Part shown: in pieces, positions 10,831-19,533 of the stretch
How positions within the stretch are numbered: position 1 is the stretch's first letter
Layout: each line of letters opens with the position of its first letter
Assembly (NCBI GenBank): GCA_031269245.1
Contig: JAISZL010000068.1
Span: 1 to 51,251, forward strand
Length of the DNA: 51,251 nt
From: Synergistaceae bacterium
Lineage (GTDB): Bacteria; Synergistota; Synergistia; Synergistales; Synergistaceae
Direction: 5' to 3'
The notes under the pieces: generated by a model
Told to the model about the DNA's origin: nothing
Seen by the model: only the letters and a program-made list of their open reading frames with translations
The model's database searches: none
Made by a program: the position numbers and the translations under genes

Positions 10831-12114
10831 ATGCAAAATAAAATAATGAAATATGTTGAATCTAGTGATACGACTAAAAAAATACATCCATCAGACGAGA
10901 TTGAGGTCTTAAAAACACCTTATGATGAATTGCCGGACAAGACCGTGGTTTTAAAAGTTCCCGTCCGGATGCTGGGGAACAGCGAGGGGACCGTCGCGAA
11001 AGAGGTGTTGGCGAGAAACGGCGCCGTGATACTGCCGGTGGGGGTCGACATAACCATTTTCGAGGCATCCATGGGCGTCCTTATAAAAAAGATGGAGGAG
11101 CAGGGGATCGAGTTCGTGCACCTGCATCCTCCGCAGATGCTGTCCGAGCATGACATAAACGAGATAATAGAGCGGGTATACTCCAACGAGAACGACCTCA
11201 TAAGCAAGGAAAAGGCCGTAAACGTCATCAAGGGCGTGGACAATCTCTTCCACAACATCAGGGAGGACGACCTCGCCGCCGGGATAACGACCACGATAAC
11301 CAACATGAGCCAAGATCTCACGGAGGATCTGCTGCGCAACCCCTCGGTCGCGTTCTCGCTCGGCAAGGTTCAGGAGGCCGACGAGTACACGTTTGTCCAC
11401 TCCTTCAACGTGGCGATCCTGACGGGTTTCCTGGCAAACAGGATCCATCCGGGCGACAGGGATTTCCTCCAGAAGATCGTGATGGGCTCGCTCATCCACG
11501 ATATAGGCAAGGCGAAGATCCCCCTGGAGATCCTCAACAAACCGGCGCCGCTCAGCCCCGCGGAGTTCACCGAGATGAAGCGCCACCCGAGCCTTGGGGT
11601 CAGCATGGCGCTGAAGTCTGGGGTCACTGACCCCGCCATCATAGCGGTCATCGGCGGACACCATGAAAAGTGGTCCGGCAAGGGGTACCCCAAGGGGAAG
11701 AAGGGCTTCGAGATACCGGAGTCCGCGCGCATAGCGGCTGTGGCCGACGTATTCGACGCCCTGACCGCAAAGAGGGTGTACAAGAACTCCATGTCGTCCA
11801 GGAACGCGATAACGCTGATCCTCAAGGACTCGGGCTTCCACTTCGACATCAGGGTGGCAAGGGAGCTGCTCGTCAGCCTCGGCCTGTATCCTCCGGGGTC
11901 GATAGTGGCCCTGTCCGACGGAAGGGTAGGCATAGTGGTCTCCGGAGGCGGCAAGGATCTGGTTCGCCCGGTGATCCTGCTTCAGGAGACGGACAACAAG
12001 AAGAAGAAAAACGCGCCTGACGCGCCGGTCTTCGTAGACCTCAAGAACGCGGGGGACATCTGCATATCGCAATACCTGGGGCACGGAGAGAAGAGGGATC
12101 TCAAGTATGACTGA
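10831..12114 (+). CDS. HD-GYP domain protein, c-di-GMP phosphodiesterase
   Basis: HD-GYP proteins degrade cyclic di-GMP, which controls motility and surface growth. In this 427-residue protein an N-terminal region without a recognised domain (about 1-175) precedes the HD-GYP domain. The metal-binding histidines lie in HSFNVAILTG and LIHDIGKAKIPLEI, and the GYP loop reads HHEKWSGKGYPKGKKG. No membrane helix or receiver domain is seen, so it is cytosolic. AAAGG directly abuts ATG 10831; the in-frame ATG at 10846 is an alternative start. Flagellar genes follow on the other strand, which fits a motility link but does not prove it. Confidence 0.9.
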   Translation: MQNKIMKYVESSDTTKKIHPSDEIEVLKTPYDELPDKTVVLKVPVRMLGNSEGTVAKEVLARNGAVILPVGVDITIFEASMGVLIKKMEEQGIEFVHLHPPQMLSEHDINEIIERVYSNENDLISKEKAVNVIKGVDNLFHNIREDDLAAGITTTITNMSQDLTEDLLRNPSVAFSLGKVQEADEYTFVHSFNVAILTGFLANRIHPGDRDFLQKIVMGSLIHDIGKAKIPLEILNKPAPLSPAEFTEMKRHPSLGVSMALKSGVTDPAIIAVIGGHHEKWSGKGYPKGKKGFEIPESARIAAVADVFDALTAKRVYKNSMSSRNAITLILKDSGFHFDIRVARELLVSLGLYPPGSIVALSDGRVGIVVSGGGKDLVRPVILLQETDNKKKKNAPDAPVFVDLKNAGDICISQYLGHGEKRDLKYD

Positions 12115-12115
12115 C

Positions 12116-12781
12116 CTATAGGCGAGGGCGGGCGTTCCTCGCGGCGATCACGGCGGCCAGGCCGGCCCCTACGCCATTGTCGATGTTCACCACCACCAGC
12201 CCTGGCGAGCAGGAGGACAGCATCGCATTGAGCGCTGTCGTCCCGCCGGAGGCCACGCCGTAGCCCACTGAGGTTGGCAAGCCTATGACGAGGCACGGCA
12301 GAAGCCCGGCAACGACGCTCGGCAGTGCCCCATCCATCCCGGCGGCCACTATGGCCGCGTCGGCCCCGGACATCTCTGGCAACACGTCTAAGAGACGGTG
12401 CAGCCCGGCCACTCCGACGTCGAAGAACTTTCTGGCCTCCAGGCCGAAGAACTCCGCTATCCCCGCGGCCTCGAGGGCTGCCGGTATATCGCCGCTCCCC
12501 GCCGTGACCACAGCCACGATGGCGCCGGACCGGGGGCGCGGGGTACACTCAATGAGGCCCAGGCGCGACACGGGGTCATACGATAGGCGCGGAGTCCCAT
12601 CCGCTATCAGATCGGCCTGCGCAGGGCTCATCCTGCTGAATGCCATGTTCATCCCCCTCGCCCTGACGTCGCGAGCGATGGAGAGCATCTGCGAGTCGGA
12701 CTTGCCGGGGCAGTAAACGACCTCGCCAACCCCTCTGCGAGCCTCCCTGGCGTAATCCAGCCTCACCTCGCCTGCCTCCAT
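12116..12781 (-). CDS. larB: LarB, pyridinium-3,5-biscarboxylate mononucleotide synthase
   Basis: LarB carboxylates nicotinate adenine dinucleotide in the first step of the nickel-pincer nucleotide cofactor made for lactate racemase and related enzymes. It resembles PurE in its C-terminal half. Visible signatures are LDYAREARRGVGEVVYCPGK near the start, TAGSGDIPAALEAA, FFDVGVAGLHRLL, and the glycine-rich GLPTSVGYGVASGG. The length, 221 residues, is slightly below typical LarB (about 245). No larC, larE or racemase gene lies in the window. It begins 6 bases after the flgC stop, so it sits in the flagellar/CodY operon. Its stop is one base from the converging HD-GYP gene's stop. Confidence 0.88.
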   Translation of the reverse strand: MEAGEVRLDYAREARRGVGEVVYCPGKSDSQMLSIARDVRARGMNMAFSRMSPAQADLIADGTPRLSYDPVSRLGLIECTPRPRSGAIVAVVTAGSGDIPAALEAAGIAEFFGLEARKFFDVGVAGLHRLLDVLPEMSGADAAIVAAGMDGALPSVVAGLLPCLVIGLPTSVGYGVASGGTTALNAMLSSCSPGLVVVNIDNGVGAGLAAVIAARNARPRL

Positions 12782-12787
12782 TGGCGG

Positions 12788-13240
12788 TTATGCCCTCATT
12801 ATGTCCATCGCGCTGTTCGACATCGACTTGCTCGTCTCGACGACGGTCAGGTTTGCCTCGTAGGCGCGGCTCGCCACCATCATGTCGGCCATCTCCCGCA
12901 CGACGTTGACGTTCGGGTAGGCGACGTAGCCCTCCGCGTTCGCGTCGGGGTGGTCGGGCTGATACGCCAGCCTCGGCGGGGTCGCGTCCGTCGCTATCTC
13001 CGACACCCTGACTCCGGACGACGAGTAAAACCCCAGCCAGCCCTTGGCCATTCGGTCCTCCCGCGCGCCCACGGCGTCCAAGAGGCGCTCCTGAAAGACC
13101 GGCACCCTCCTGATGTACGGACCTCCCTCCGGCGTGCGGGTCGTGTTCACGTTCGCCAGGTTGCTCGATATTGTATCCATCCACAACCTGTGGGCTGTTA
13201 AGGCACTGCCGGCTATGTCGATGGATCTGAATACCCTCAT
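12788..13240 (-). CDS. flgC: Flagellar basal-body rod protein FlgC
   Basis: FlgC is a proximal rod protein of the flagellar axle, exported by the flagellar type III system. The 150 residues have the N-terminal rod motif MDTISSNLANVNTTRT and the C-terminal VNVVREMADMMVASRAYEAN, the two conserved helices that polymerise. The length is normal. Its start codon overlaps the flgB stop (TAATG), so translation is coupled. In many genomes fliE and the fliF region come next, but here larB follows. Confidence 0.95.
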   Translation of the reverse strand: MRVFRSIDIAGSALTAHRLWMDTISSNLANVNTTRTPEGGPYIRRVPVFQERLLDAVGAREDRMAKGWLGFYSSSGVRVSEIATDATPPRLAYQPDHPDANAEGYVAYPNVNVVREMADMMVASRAYEANLTVVETSKSMSNSAMDIMRA

Positions 13241-13644
13241 TACGCTCCGCCTCCTATGGCCCTCCTGTAATTCGCTATCTTGCGGGTGAGGACCCTGGTC
13301 ATCGCCTGATACGTTATCCTGGTCTCCGCCAAGCGCGCCGCCTCGGTCTCCGGGTCCACGTTGTTATGGTCGAGCCTGTATATCTCGTAGCCGACAGATC
13401 TCTCGAAGGGGATCACCTCCGCCACGCTCGTCTTGACGTTGGAGAAGTGCCTGTCGCTGCTGCGCTTCAGCGGGAGCTTTCTCGGGGAATCTATGACCTC
13501 CTTGAGCTGGTCCTCGAAGGAGACCTCCTTGCGGGCGTAACGGGGGGTGTTCACGTTGGCTATGTTCTGGGACGTGGCCTCCAGGCGTTTCGCGAGGCCG
13601 CCAAGGTCGCGCTCTATCACACCCCACGTCATGTCTCCTATCAT
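13240..13644 (-). CDS. flgB: Flagellar basal-body rod protein FlgB
   Basis: FlgB is a proximal rod subunit. The 134-residue protein carries the rod motif LEATSQNIANVNTPRYARKE and a C-terminal helix with ITYQAMTRVLTRKIANYR. The ATG at 13644 has GGGGAGGTG nine bases upstream and is preferred over an upstream in-frame start at 13677. The gene lies about 120 bases after codY in the same direction, as in Bacillus, where codY leads directly into the flagellar operon. Confidence 0.94.
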   Translation of the reverse strand: MIGDMTWGVIERDLGGLAKRLEATSQNIANVNTPRYARKEVSFEDQLKEVIDSPRKLPLKRSSDRHFSNVKTSVAEVIPFERSVGYEIYRLDHNNVDPETEAARLAETRITYQAMTRVLTRKIANYRRAIGGGA

Positions 13645-13767
13645 CCTTGAAACACCTCCCCTTTTGCCGCCGGGCATCCCTCAGGCTTCATGCCGCAAGC
13701 CCGGATTGCCCTCCACTATCTATATTCGGACGCCATCCCCGAGGGCTTTAGCCGAACCGCTGAAAGA

Positions 13768-14616
13768 TCAAGCGACGCTCGCTGAGTCGTTGAACTTGGG
13801 AGCCCTCTCCCATTTGTCGGCGCGGATCCCCAGTTCCTCCAGGAAGAGGTTGCTTATCACCCTGATATAGGTGCCCTTCATGCCCAGGCTCCTGCTCTCT
13901 ATGATACCGGCGCTTCCCAGCTTGCGCAGTGCGTTGACTATGACGCTGCGCGTGACTCCCACCCTGTCCGCGACGCGGCTGGCGACCACGACCCCGTCCA
14001 TCCCCCCGAGATCCTCTATGATGTGTTTTATGGACTCGACCTCGGAGAACGAGAGCGCCCTCATGGCCATCTGCACGACCAGCCGCTCCCTGCCGCGCTC
14101 CTCTATGTTGCGCCCGCGCTCGTTCAATATCTCGAGCCCCACCACGGTGGCCAGGTACTCGGCCAGAACGAGGTCCTTCGTCGCGAACGGGTCGCCGAAG
14201 CGGGCCAGTATGAGCGTGCCGAGCCGCTCGGCCATGCCGTTGATCGGCACGAATAGCACGTGCTTGTTCGAATAGGTGCACACCTGGTCGGAGTACGCGC
14301 ACAATCCATTGTCGGTGTGGTTGAGCACCGACTCCCTCGCCATGTTGAGTTTCTCCACGTACTTCTCCGGCATGAAGTTCCCCTCGAGGAACCCCTCCAT
14401 TATCGGGCAGTCGTACTCGCTGACCCAGGAGTACCCCAGTATCCTGCCCTCCCTGTTTATCAGATACACGTTCGCGGACGACAGGTCCGTCAGAAGCCTC
14501 GCCAGCTTCTGGTAATCGGGCATCCTGTTGTCGAGTCTGTTTTGCAGGACTCGGCTCACCAGCCTCGTCTTCTCCAACAGGTCATTTAAATCGTCGTTGA
14601 CCTGGCACTCCGTCAT
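13768..14616 (-). CDS. codY: GTP- and branched-chain-amino-acid-sensing regulator CodY
   Basis: CodY is a global repressor that senses GTP and branched-chain amino acids and controls nutrient starvation genes. The N-terminal GAF domain (about 20-165) contains ERLGTLILARFGD and LAEYLATVVGLEIL. The C-terminal winged helix has VASRVADRVGVTRSVIVNAL and ESRSLGMKGTYI, almost identical to Bacillus CodY, so DNA recognition should be conserved. Part of the effector loop differs (CAYSDQVCTYS). With ATG 14616, preceded by GGAAGGGG, it has 282 residues, about 20 more than Bacillus CodY at the N-terminus. It follows hslU by 40 bases. Confidence 0.95.
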   Translation of the reverse strand: MTECQVNDDLNDLLEKTRLVSRVLQNRLDNRMPDYQKLARLLTDLSSANVYLINREGRILGYSWVSEYDCPIMEGFLEGNFMPEKYVEKLNMARESVLNHTDNGLCAYSDQVCTYSNKHVLFVPINGMAERLGTLILARFGDPFATKDLVLAEYLATVVGLEILNERGRNIEERGRERLVVQMAMRALSFSEVESIKHIIEDLGGMDGVVVASRVADRVGVTRSVIVNALRKLGSAGIIESRSLGMKGTYIRVISNLFLEELGIRADKWERAPKFNDSASVA

Positions 14617-14656
14617 ATCAATGACCCCTTCCATTAAATACACAAATCAATGAAGC

Positions 14657-16102
14657 CTACAGCAGGTACTTTCTGGCGTCCTCATCCAGCACCAGCGCCT
14701 CCAGCCTGTGCCTCACGAAATCCCCGTCGATCTCGATTCGGGACTCGCATTTCCCCTCGTCCCCGGCATCGAAACTTATCTCCTCCAGCAACTGCTCCAT
14801 CATCGCGTGCAGTCTGCGCGCGCCGATGTTCTCCATCTGGGCGTTCATCGCGGCGGCGTACTCGGCTATCGCGCCGACCGCGTCCTTCGTGAAGACCAGC
14901 TCCGTCCCCTCCGTGCCTATCAGGGCTACGTACTGCTTTATCAGGCTGTTCTCCGGCTCGGTGAGGATTCTCATCAAGTCGCCCTCTGACAGCGCCTCAA
15001 GCTCCACCCGTATGGGCAGCCTGCCCTGCAGCTCGGGCGCCAGGTCCGAGGGCTTGTTGTGGTGAAACGCCCCCGCCGCTATGAACAGGATGTGGTCGGT
15101 CTCGACCGGGCCGTACTTCGTCTGCACAGTCGAACCCTCTATTATCGGCAGGAGGTCCCTCTGCACGCCCTCGCGGCTGACGTCGGGCCCGGACTTGCCG
15201 GCGGCGCCGCCGGCGGCGATCGTGTCGATCTCGTCTATGAAGATGATTCCCTCCTCCTGAGCCTTCTCCACGGCCTCGGAGCTGATCGCCTCCATGTCGA
15301 GCAATTTTTCGGCCTCCTCGGCCTGGAGCAGTCTTCGGGCCTCGTCGACGCGCATCCGCTTGCGCCTGGTCTTCTTGGGCAGCATTCCGCCTATGAACTC
15401 GCCTATGTTGATGCCCATCTCCTCCATGCCCCCGCCTATGAAGCCCATGCCCACCTTCGGGCTCTCCGCCACGTCTATGTCCACCTCGCGCCCGTCCAGC
15501 TTCCCGGCGCGCAGCATGTCGCGCATCTTCTCCCTCGTGTGGGATGTCCTCTCGTCGTCCGCATCCTCGGCATCCGCCGCCGTCGCGCCGTCATCCTTCG
15601 CATCGCCGCCCAGAGCCCCGAATATGCGCATTATGTCGGACACGTTCGACCCGTGCGTCTTCTTTTTGCCCGGCAGGAGCGCGTCCAGCAGCCTCTCCTC
15701 CGCCATCCCCTCGGCGGCATCCTGCACCTCGTCGATCTTCCGCCGCCGCACCATCTGCACGGATGCCTCGATTAGATCCCTCACCATGGACTCCACGTCG
15801 CGCCCCACGTATCCGACCTCCGTGAACTTTGTGGCCTCCACCTTGACGAAGGGGGCGTCGACCAGTTTCGCAAGCCTTCTGGCGATCTCGGTCTTGCCGA
15901 CCCCTGTGGGGCCGACCATCAATATGTTTTTGGGCGCTATCTCCTGCCTCATCTCCTCGGAGAGCGCCCTCCTGCGTATCCTGTTGCGAAGGGCTATCGC
16001 CACGGACTTCTTGGCCGAGTCCTGCCCTATGACGTAGCGGTCGAGGTACGCGACCACCGAGCGCGGGGTGAGGCTCGCCCCCAGTTTCATGGAAATAGCC
16101 AT
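14657..16102 (-). CDS. hslU: HslU (ClpY) AAA+ unfoldase
   Basis: HslU is the ATPase ring that unfolds substrates and feeds them to the HslV protease. The 481 residues show Walker A GPTGVGKTEIARRL, the pore motif GYVGRDVESMVRDL, a long intermediate domain (about 130-250), Walker B IIFIDEIDTIA, and the C-terminal activation tail RKYLL. The ATG at 16102 overlaps the hslV stop as TAATG and has AGGAG upstream, so it is chosen over the in-frame start at 16147. The gene forms the codV-clpQ-clpY-codY type operon with its neighbours. Confidence 0.96.
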   Translation of the reverse strand: MAISMKLGASLTPRSVVAYLDRYVIGQDSAKKSVAIALRNRIRRRALSEEMRQEIAPKNILMVGPTGVGKTEIARRLAKLVDAPFVKVEATKFTEVGYVGRDVESMVRDLIEASVQMVRRRKIDEVQDAAEGMAEERLLDALLPGKKKTHGSNVSDIMRIFGALGGDAKDDGATAADAEDADDERTSHTREKMRDMLRAGKLDGREVDIDVAESPKVGMGFIGGGMEEMGINIGEFIGGMLPKKTRRKRMRVDEARRLLQAEEAEKLLDMEAISSEAVEKAQEEGIIFIDEIDTIAAGGAAGKSGPDVSREGVQRDLLPIIEGSTVQTKYGPVETDHILFIAAGAFHHNKPSDLAPELQGRLPIRVELEALSEGDLMRILTEPENSLIKQYVALIGTEGTELVFTKDAVGAIAEYAAAMNAQMENIGARRLHAMMEQLLEEISFDAGDEGKCESRIEIDGDFVRHRLEALVLDEDARKYLL

Positions 16103-16647
16103 TATCCTATCTCCTCCAAAATTATCGAGTCGTTGGTGTATATGCATATCCTTGAAGCTATCTCTATGCTCTTGCGCGCTATCACGCCAGATGGGAGGTC
16201 GGTGTTGTCCAGCATCGCGAGCGCCGCCGCCTGGGCGAACATCCCTCCCGAGCCGATCGCCGCGACCCCGTTCTCCGGCTCCAGCATGTCCCCGGCGCCG
16301 GACAGCATGAAGACGTCGTTCTTGTCCGCGACGATCATCATCGCCTCGAGTCGGCGAAGGTATTTGTCCGTGCGCCAGTCCTTCATGAGCGCGCCGGACG
16401 CGCGGAGCAGGTTGCCGTGGTGCTCGTCCAGCTGTTTTTCGAATCTCTCCAGCAGCGTCATCGCGTCCGCGGTACTGCCGGCGAAGCCGGCTATGGCGTC
16501 CCCCCTGCCCTTGCCGCCTATGCGCCTGACCTTGCGCGCTGTCATCTTGACGACCTGGGCGCCGAGAGTGACCTGCCCGTCGCCAGCCATGGCCGTGTGT
16601 CCGTTCCTCTTGACGCAGATAACAGTGGTCCCTTCCATGTTGTGCAT
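16102..16647 (-). CDS. hslV: HslV (ClpQ) peptidase
   Basis: HslV is the proteasome-like peptidase of the HslUV complex. After the short leader MHNMEG comes [10 protein letters not shown]; the first threonine should become the N-terminal nucleophile after the leader is removed. [31 protein letters not shown] and [14 protein letters not shown] are further family motifs. The known Bacillus ClpQ uses an N-terminal serine, so this is the threonine type common in other phyla. The start overlaps the xerC stop (TAATG), with AAGGAA a few bases upstream; ATG 16638 is an alternative that would shorten the leader to MEG. Confidence 0.95.
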   Translation of the reverse strand: MHNMEGTTVICVKRNGHTAMAGDGQVTLGAQVVKMTARKVRRIGGKGRGDAIAGFAGSTADAMTLLERFEKQLDEHHGNLLRASGALMKDWRTDKYLRRLEAMMIVADKNDVFMLSGAGDMLEPENGVAAIGSGGMFAQAAALAMLDNTDLPSGVIARKSIEIASRICIYTNDSIILEEIG

Positions 16648-17561
16648 TATTCCTTCTGCCCTCCGCCGGAGCGCGGGTGCGTCTCCATATAGCTTTTTTT
16701 CATCTGTTCCGTCGTGATTTTCAGGTATCGCTGGGTGGTGGCGAGGCTCTCGTGTCCCAGCAGCTCCTGTATGACCCGCAGCGGAGCGCCTCTCTCCAGC
16801 ATGTGCGTGGCGAAGCTGTGCCGCAGTGTGTGGGGCGTCACTCCGTGAAGCCCGGCGATGTTCGCTATCGACACTACTACTCTGTCCACTGTCCTCTCTG
16901 TGAGGCGAAGGGCGTTTACCTTCTCGGGGTAGAACACCGGCGAATCCTCATCCGTGCCCCGGCCCTTCGATTCCGCATCCGCCTTCCACCGCCGCAACAT
17001 GTCCTGGGCGGTTCTGCCGAAGTAGACCAGCCGCTCCTTCGAACCCTTGCCGGTCACACGTATCTCCCTCTCGTCCATGTTCACGCAACCCCACATGATG
17101 GAGACCAGCTCGTTGACGCGCAACCCCGAGCCGTAAAGCAACTCCAGTATGATGGAGTCGCGCAGCCCCTTCTTCCTTCCCTTTGCGGCCGCCTCCAGCA
17201 TCTTGAGGACGTCCTCGTAGGCTATGGCTCTCGGCAGGGGACCCGAGGCCCTGGGGCTCCGAAGTCCCAGGGATATGTCCCTGTCCAGGACGCGCGACTT
17301 CGCCAGATACTTCACGAACCCCCTGAGTGACGAGAGCTTGCGAGCGATCGAACTCCTGGAAAAACCGAAGCCCGACAGCTCTCTCAGATACCCCCGGAGG
17401 CAGTCCTGGCTCATGTCATGCGCCGACTCCACCCCTGACGCGGCAAGATAATCCGCGAACTGCGCGAGATCCACCGCGTAGTTCGTAACCGTGTTTTGGG
17501 AGCGCCCCATCACGTGGCCTATATGAAGCATAAATTCGTCGACATGGCTGAAAATATCCAT
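16647..17561 (-). CDS. xerC: Tyrosine recombinase XerC/CodV
   Basis: Xer recombinases resolve chromosome dimers at dif near the terminus. The N-terminal SAM-like core-binding domain (about 1-90) is followed by the catalytic domain. Its residues are Arg in [14 protein letters not shown], Lys in [13 protein letters not shown], HxxR in [14 protein letters not shown], His in [11 protein letters not shown], and the nucleophile Tyr in RYLKIT. The promoter at 17573-17600 makes the long GTG start (17582) impossible, so the ATG at 17561 is used, giving 304 residues and almost no leader. It is first in the operon with hslV, hslU and codY. Confidence 0.93.
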   Translation of the reverse strand: MDIFSHVDEFMLHIGHVMGRSQNTVTNYAVDLAQFADYLAASGVESAHDMSQDCLRGYLRELSGFGFSRSSIARKLSSLRGFVKYLAKSRVLDRDISLGLRSPRASGPLPRAIAYEDVLKMLEAAAKGRKKGLRDSIILELLYGSGLRVNELVSIMWGCVNMDEREIRVTGKGSKERLVYFGRTAQDMLRRWKADAESKGRGTDEDSPVFYPEKVNALRLTERTVDRVVVSIANIAGLHGVTPHTLRHSFATHMLERGAPLRVIQELLGHESLATTQRYLKITTEQMKKSYMETHPRSGGGQKE

Positions 17562-17572
17562 TATTAGCATAA

Positions 17573-17600
17573 ATTGTATCACTTTTTCGAATTAAAACAA
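17573..17600 (-). promoter_or_regulatory. Promoter of the xerC-hslVU-codY operon
   Basis: On the minus strand TTGTTT (17600-17595) and TACAAT (17578-17573) are separated by 16 bases, a good sigma-70 promoter. Transcription should begin near 17566, only about five bases before the chosen xerC ATG, and no Shine-Dalgarno sequence is visible. Confidence 0.6.
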
Positions 17601-17687
17601 GAATTTCGAAAAATCCCCAAGATGTTGGACCGCCATCTGCGAGCCGAAAAGATTGTTCAAGGGAGGGAATGACCCATCCGCCGCGCG

Positions 17688-18053
17688 TCACTCCCCTCGC
17701 GGTATGATCTCAATCCAGTAGCCGTCGGGATCCTCGATGAAGTATATGCCCATGACGTGGTTTTCGTAGCATATGCAGCCCATGTCGGAGTGAGCCTTGT
17801 GCGCTGACGCGAAATCCCCGACCTCGAACGCGATGTGGGATTCGTTGTCCCCAAGGTCGTAGGGTTCCGCGCGGTCCGCGAGCCACGTCAGCTCGAGCTG
17901 GTGCTCCGTCGTCCCGTCACCGAGGAACAGCAGGGAGAAGCCGTCGCCGTCCCTGCGGCGCAGCGTCCTCAGTCCAAGCGCGCGCTCGTAGAACTCCCTG
18001 CTTCGCTCCAGGTCCAGCACGTTTATGTTTGTGTGAAGAAATTTCGCCATCAT
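17688..18053 (-). CDS. gloA: Glyoxalase I / VOC-family lyase
   Basis: Lactoylglutathione-lyase-like enzymes convert the hemithioacetal of methylglyoxal and a thiol into a lactoyl thioester. The 121 residues form one vicinal-oxygen-chelate domain with two beta-alpha repeats. Metal ligands are visible as His in LHTNINVLD, Glu in QLELTW, His in ESHIAFEV and Glu in GYWIEIIPRG, the usual H/E/H/E set. The start is placed at ATG 18053, seven bases from GGAGGAG; the longer upstream frame has no support. The physiological thiol is unknown, since many anaerobes lack glutathione. It stands alone between xerC and the propeller gene. Confidence 0.88.
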   Translation of the reverse strand: MMAKFLHTNINVLDLERSREFYERALGLRTLRRRDGDGFSLLFLGDGTTEHQLELTWLADRAEPYDLGDNESHIAFEVGDFASAHKAHSDMGCICYENHVMGIYFIEDPDGYWIEIIPRGE

Positions 18054-18184
18054 TGCCAGTCTCCTCCGCCAGAGATTAATAATGATCATTACACAACGCC
18101 CAGCCAAAGCGCCGGCGCCCTTCAGACGCCTCGGCCGCGCGGCCTGCGTTTCCTAAAAATAGTGCCCAGTGCGCCCGGATGACG

Positions 18185-19288
18185 TTACTTGATGCACCTC
18201 AGCACGTTGTCCATGCCCGCCGCGTATATTCCGTTCGCCCCAACCGCCGGGGCCGCGGCGATGGCCCCTCCGGCTGAGATCCGCCACGCGGCGGCCCCGG
18301 TGTCGGCCGCGAGCGAGTATATCTCCCCGACGCTGTTGCCGAAGAACAGGCTGTTTCCCGAGATCGACGGGGAGGACGAGATGGAAGCCCCCGTCTCCTG
18401 CCTCCAGAGGACCCCTCCGCTCTCGGCGCTGAGCGCGGTCATCGTCCCCCTTATGTTGCCGAAGTAGACCCTTCCGTTCGCGACGAGCGGCGACGACTCT
18501 ATCGAGCCTCCGGAGTAGTGCTTCCATATCATGGCCTGGTTCTTTATATCCGCGCAGTACAGTGTCCCATCCCAGCTCCCGAAGTACAGCCTGCCGTTCG
18601 CCGCCGCCGGGCCGGTGACCACTGGACCGCCGACTATGGCTCGCCACTTCAGGCGCCCCGTGGAGGCGTCTATCGCCATCATCTTTCCGTCGTTGTTGCC
18701 GACGTAGACGACTCCATCCGCGACGGACGGGGACCCGTAGACCTCTCGCCCCGCTTTGTAGCTCCACTTCTCCCAGCCGGTGGACGTGTCGACGCAGTAC
18801 ACGTTCCCGTCGACGCTGCCGAAGTACACCCTGCCGCCCGCAATCGCCGGAGACGACGCCACCATGTTGTGCGTCGTGAACCGCCATTTGAGCGCGCCCG
18901 TGCCTGCGTCAAGGGCATACACCTTACCGTCGTACGAGCCGAATATCACAAGTCCGCCGCCGAGCGCGGGCGACGACGTGACCCAGTTTCCGGTCGAGAA
19001 GCTCCACAGCGGCTTGCCGTCGGACTCCCTCACCGCGTAGAGGCTGCCGTCGTTGCAGCCGACGTATATCGTTCCGTTCCCGATCGCCGGGGAGGACTGG
19101 AGCTCCGCCGGCATCCTCATCTGCCACGAGACCGTCCCCGAGAACCGCCTCGCCGGCGCCGCGGTATCCGCGGCATTGCCGGTGCGCAGCGCGTTCCCGC
19201 GGAACATCGGCCAGTCCGCCGCTAACGCGCGGCCCGACATCGATAGAAAGACAAACAGCGCGGAAAGAAATACAAACGATCTCCTCAT
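18185..19288 (-). CDS. Exported PQQ-like beta-propeller protein
   Basis: This 367-residue protein begins with a signal peptide (MRRSFVFLSALFVFLSMSG, cleavage after RALA). It continues as about seven repeats of roughly 40 residues with the pattern SSPAIxxGxxYxGxxDGxxYAxDxxTGxxxWxF, typical of PQQ-like propellers such as BamB. True PQQ enzymes have extra catalytic residues that are not apparent, so it is probably a periplasmic or surface scaffold. The frame extends 95 codons upstream, but ATG 19288 with GGAGGG seven bases away gives the signal peptide directly. It is not in an obvious operon. A BamB role is possible but not shown. Confidence 0.85.
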   Translation of the reverse strand: MRRSFVFLSALFVFLSMSGRALAADWPMFRGNALRTGNAADTAAPARRFSGTVSWQMRMPAELQSSPAIGNGTIYVGCNDGSLYAVRESDGKPLWSFSTGNWVTSSPALGGGLVIFGSYDGKVYALDAGTGALKWRFTTHNMVASSPAIAGGRVYFGSVDGNVYCVDTSTGWEKWSYKAGREVYGSPSVADGVVYVGNNDGKMMAIDASTGRLKWRAIVGGPVVTGPAAANGRLYFGSWDGTLYCADIKNQAMIWKHYSGGSIESSPLVANGRVYFGNIRGTMTALSAESGGVLWRQETGASISSSPSISGNSLFFGNSVGEIYSLAADTGAAAWRISAGGAIAAAPAVGANGIYAAGMDNVLRCIK

Positions 19289-19318
19289 TGTGCAGCCCTC
19301 CAATTTTTTATGTTGATA

Positions 19319-19333
19319 CCAATTCGCGGTCAA
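19319..19333 (+). repeat. Copy 1 of dispersed intergenic motif
   Basis: CCAATTCGCGGTCAA lies upstream of the propeller gene. Close matches occur at 26813-26829 (plus) and 37256-37273 (minus), with a weaker relative at 50811-50850. All are in non-coding gaps. Confidence 0.4.
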
Positions 19334-19450
19334 TCCCTTGCCATGATAGTAACACCATCTGTAAGCGGCGGTATTGAAGATATGGCGCAATAAAACAGAT
19401 CCTTTGGCGGAAATCACGTAAAATAACCGAGACCCTATGGTATATTTCGT

Positions 19451-19479
19451 TTGTGAGTTTTTCCAGTATGTGCAATAAT
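19451..19479 (+). promoter_or_regulatory. Promoter of the cheW operon
   Basis: TTGTGA (19451-19456) and AATAAT (19474-19479) are 17 bases apart, a plausible sigma-70 promoter. Transcription should start near 19486, about 48 bases before the cheW ATG. No sigma-28 flagellar consensus was recognised. Confidence 0.55.
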
Positions 19480-19533
19480 ACCATGAGAATTCGAATAAAA
19501 TTATCGAGCGGTATTTCGTGGGAGGGAATACAC

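Noticed and set aside
19453-19533. Longer cheW start at 19453
   Set aside because: It lies inside the predicted promoter and lacks a ribosome site, while ATG 19534 has GGGAGGGAA.
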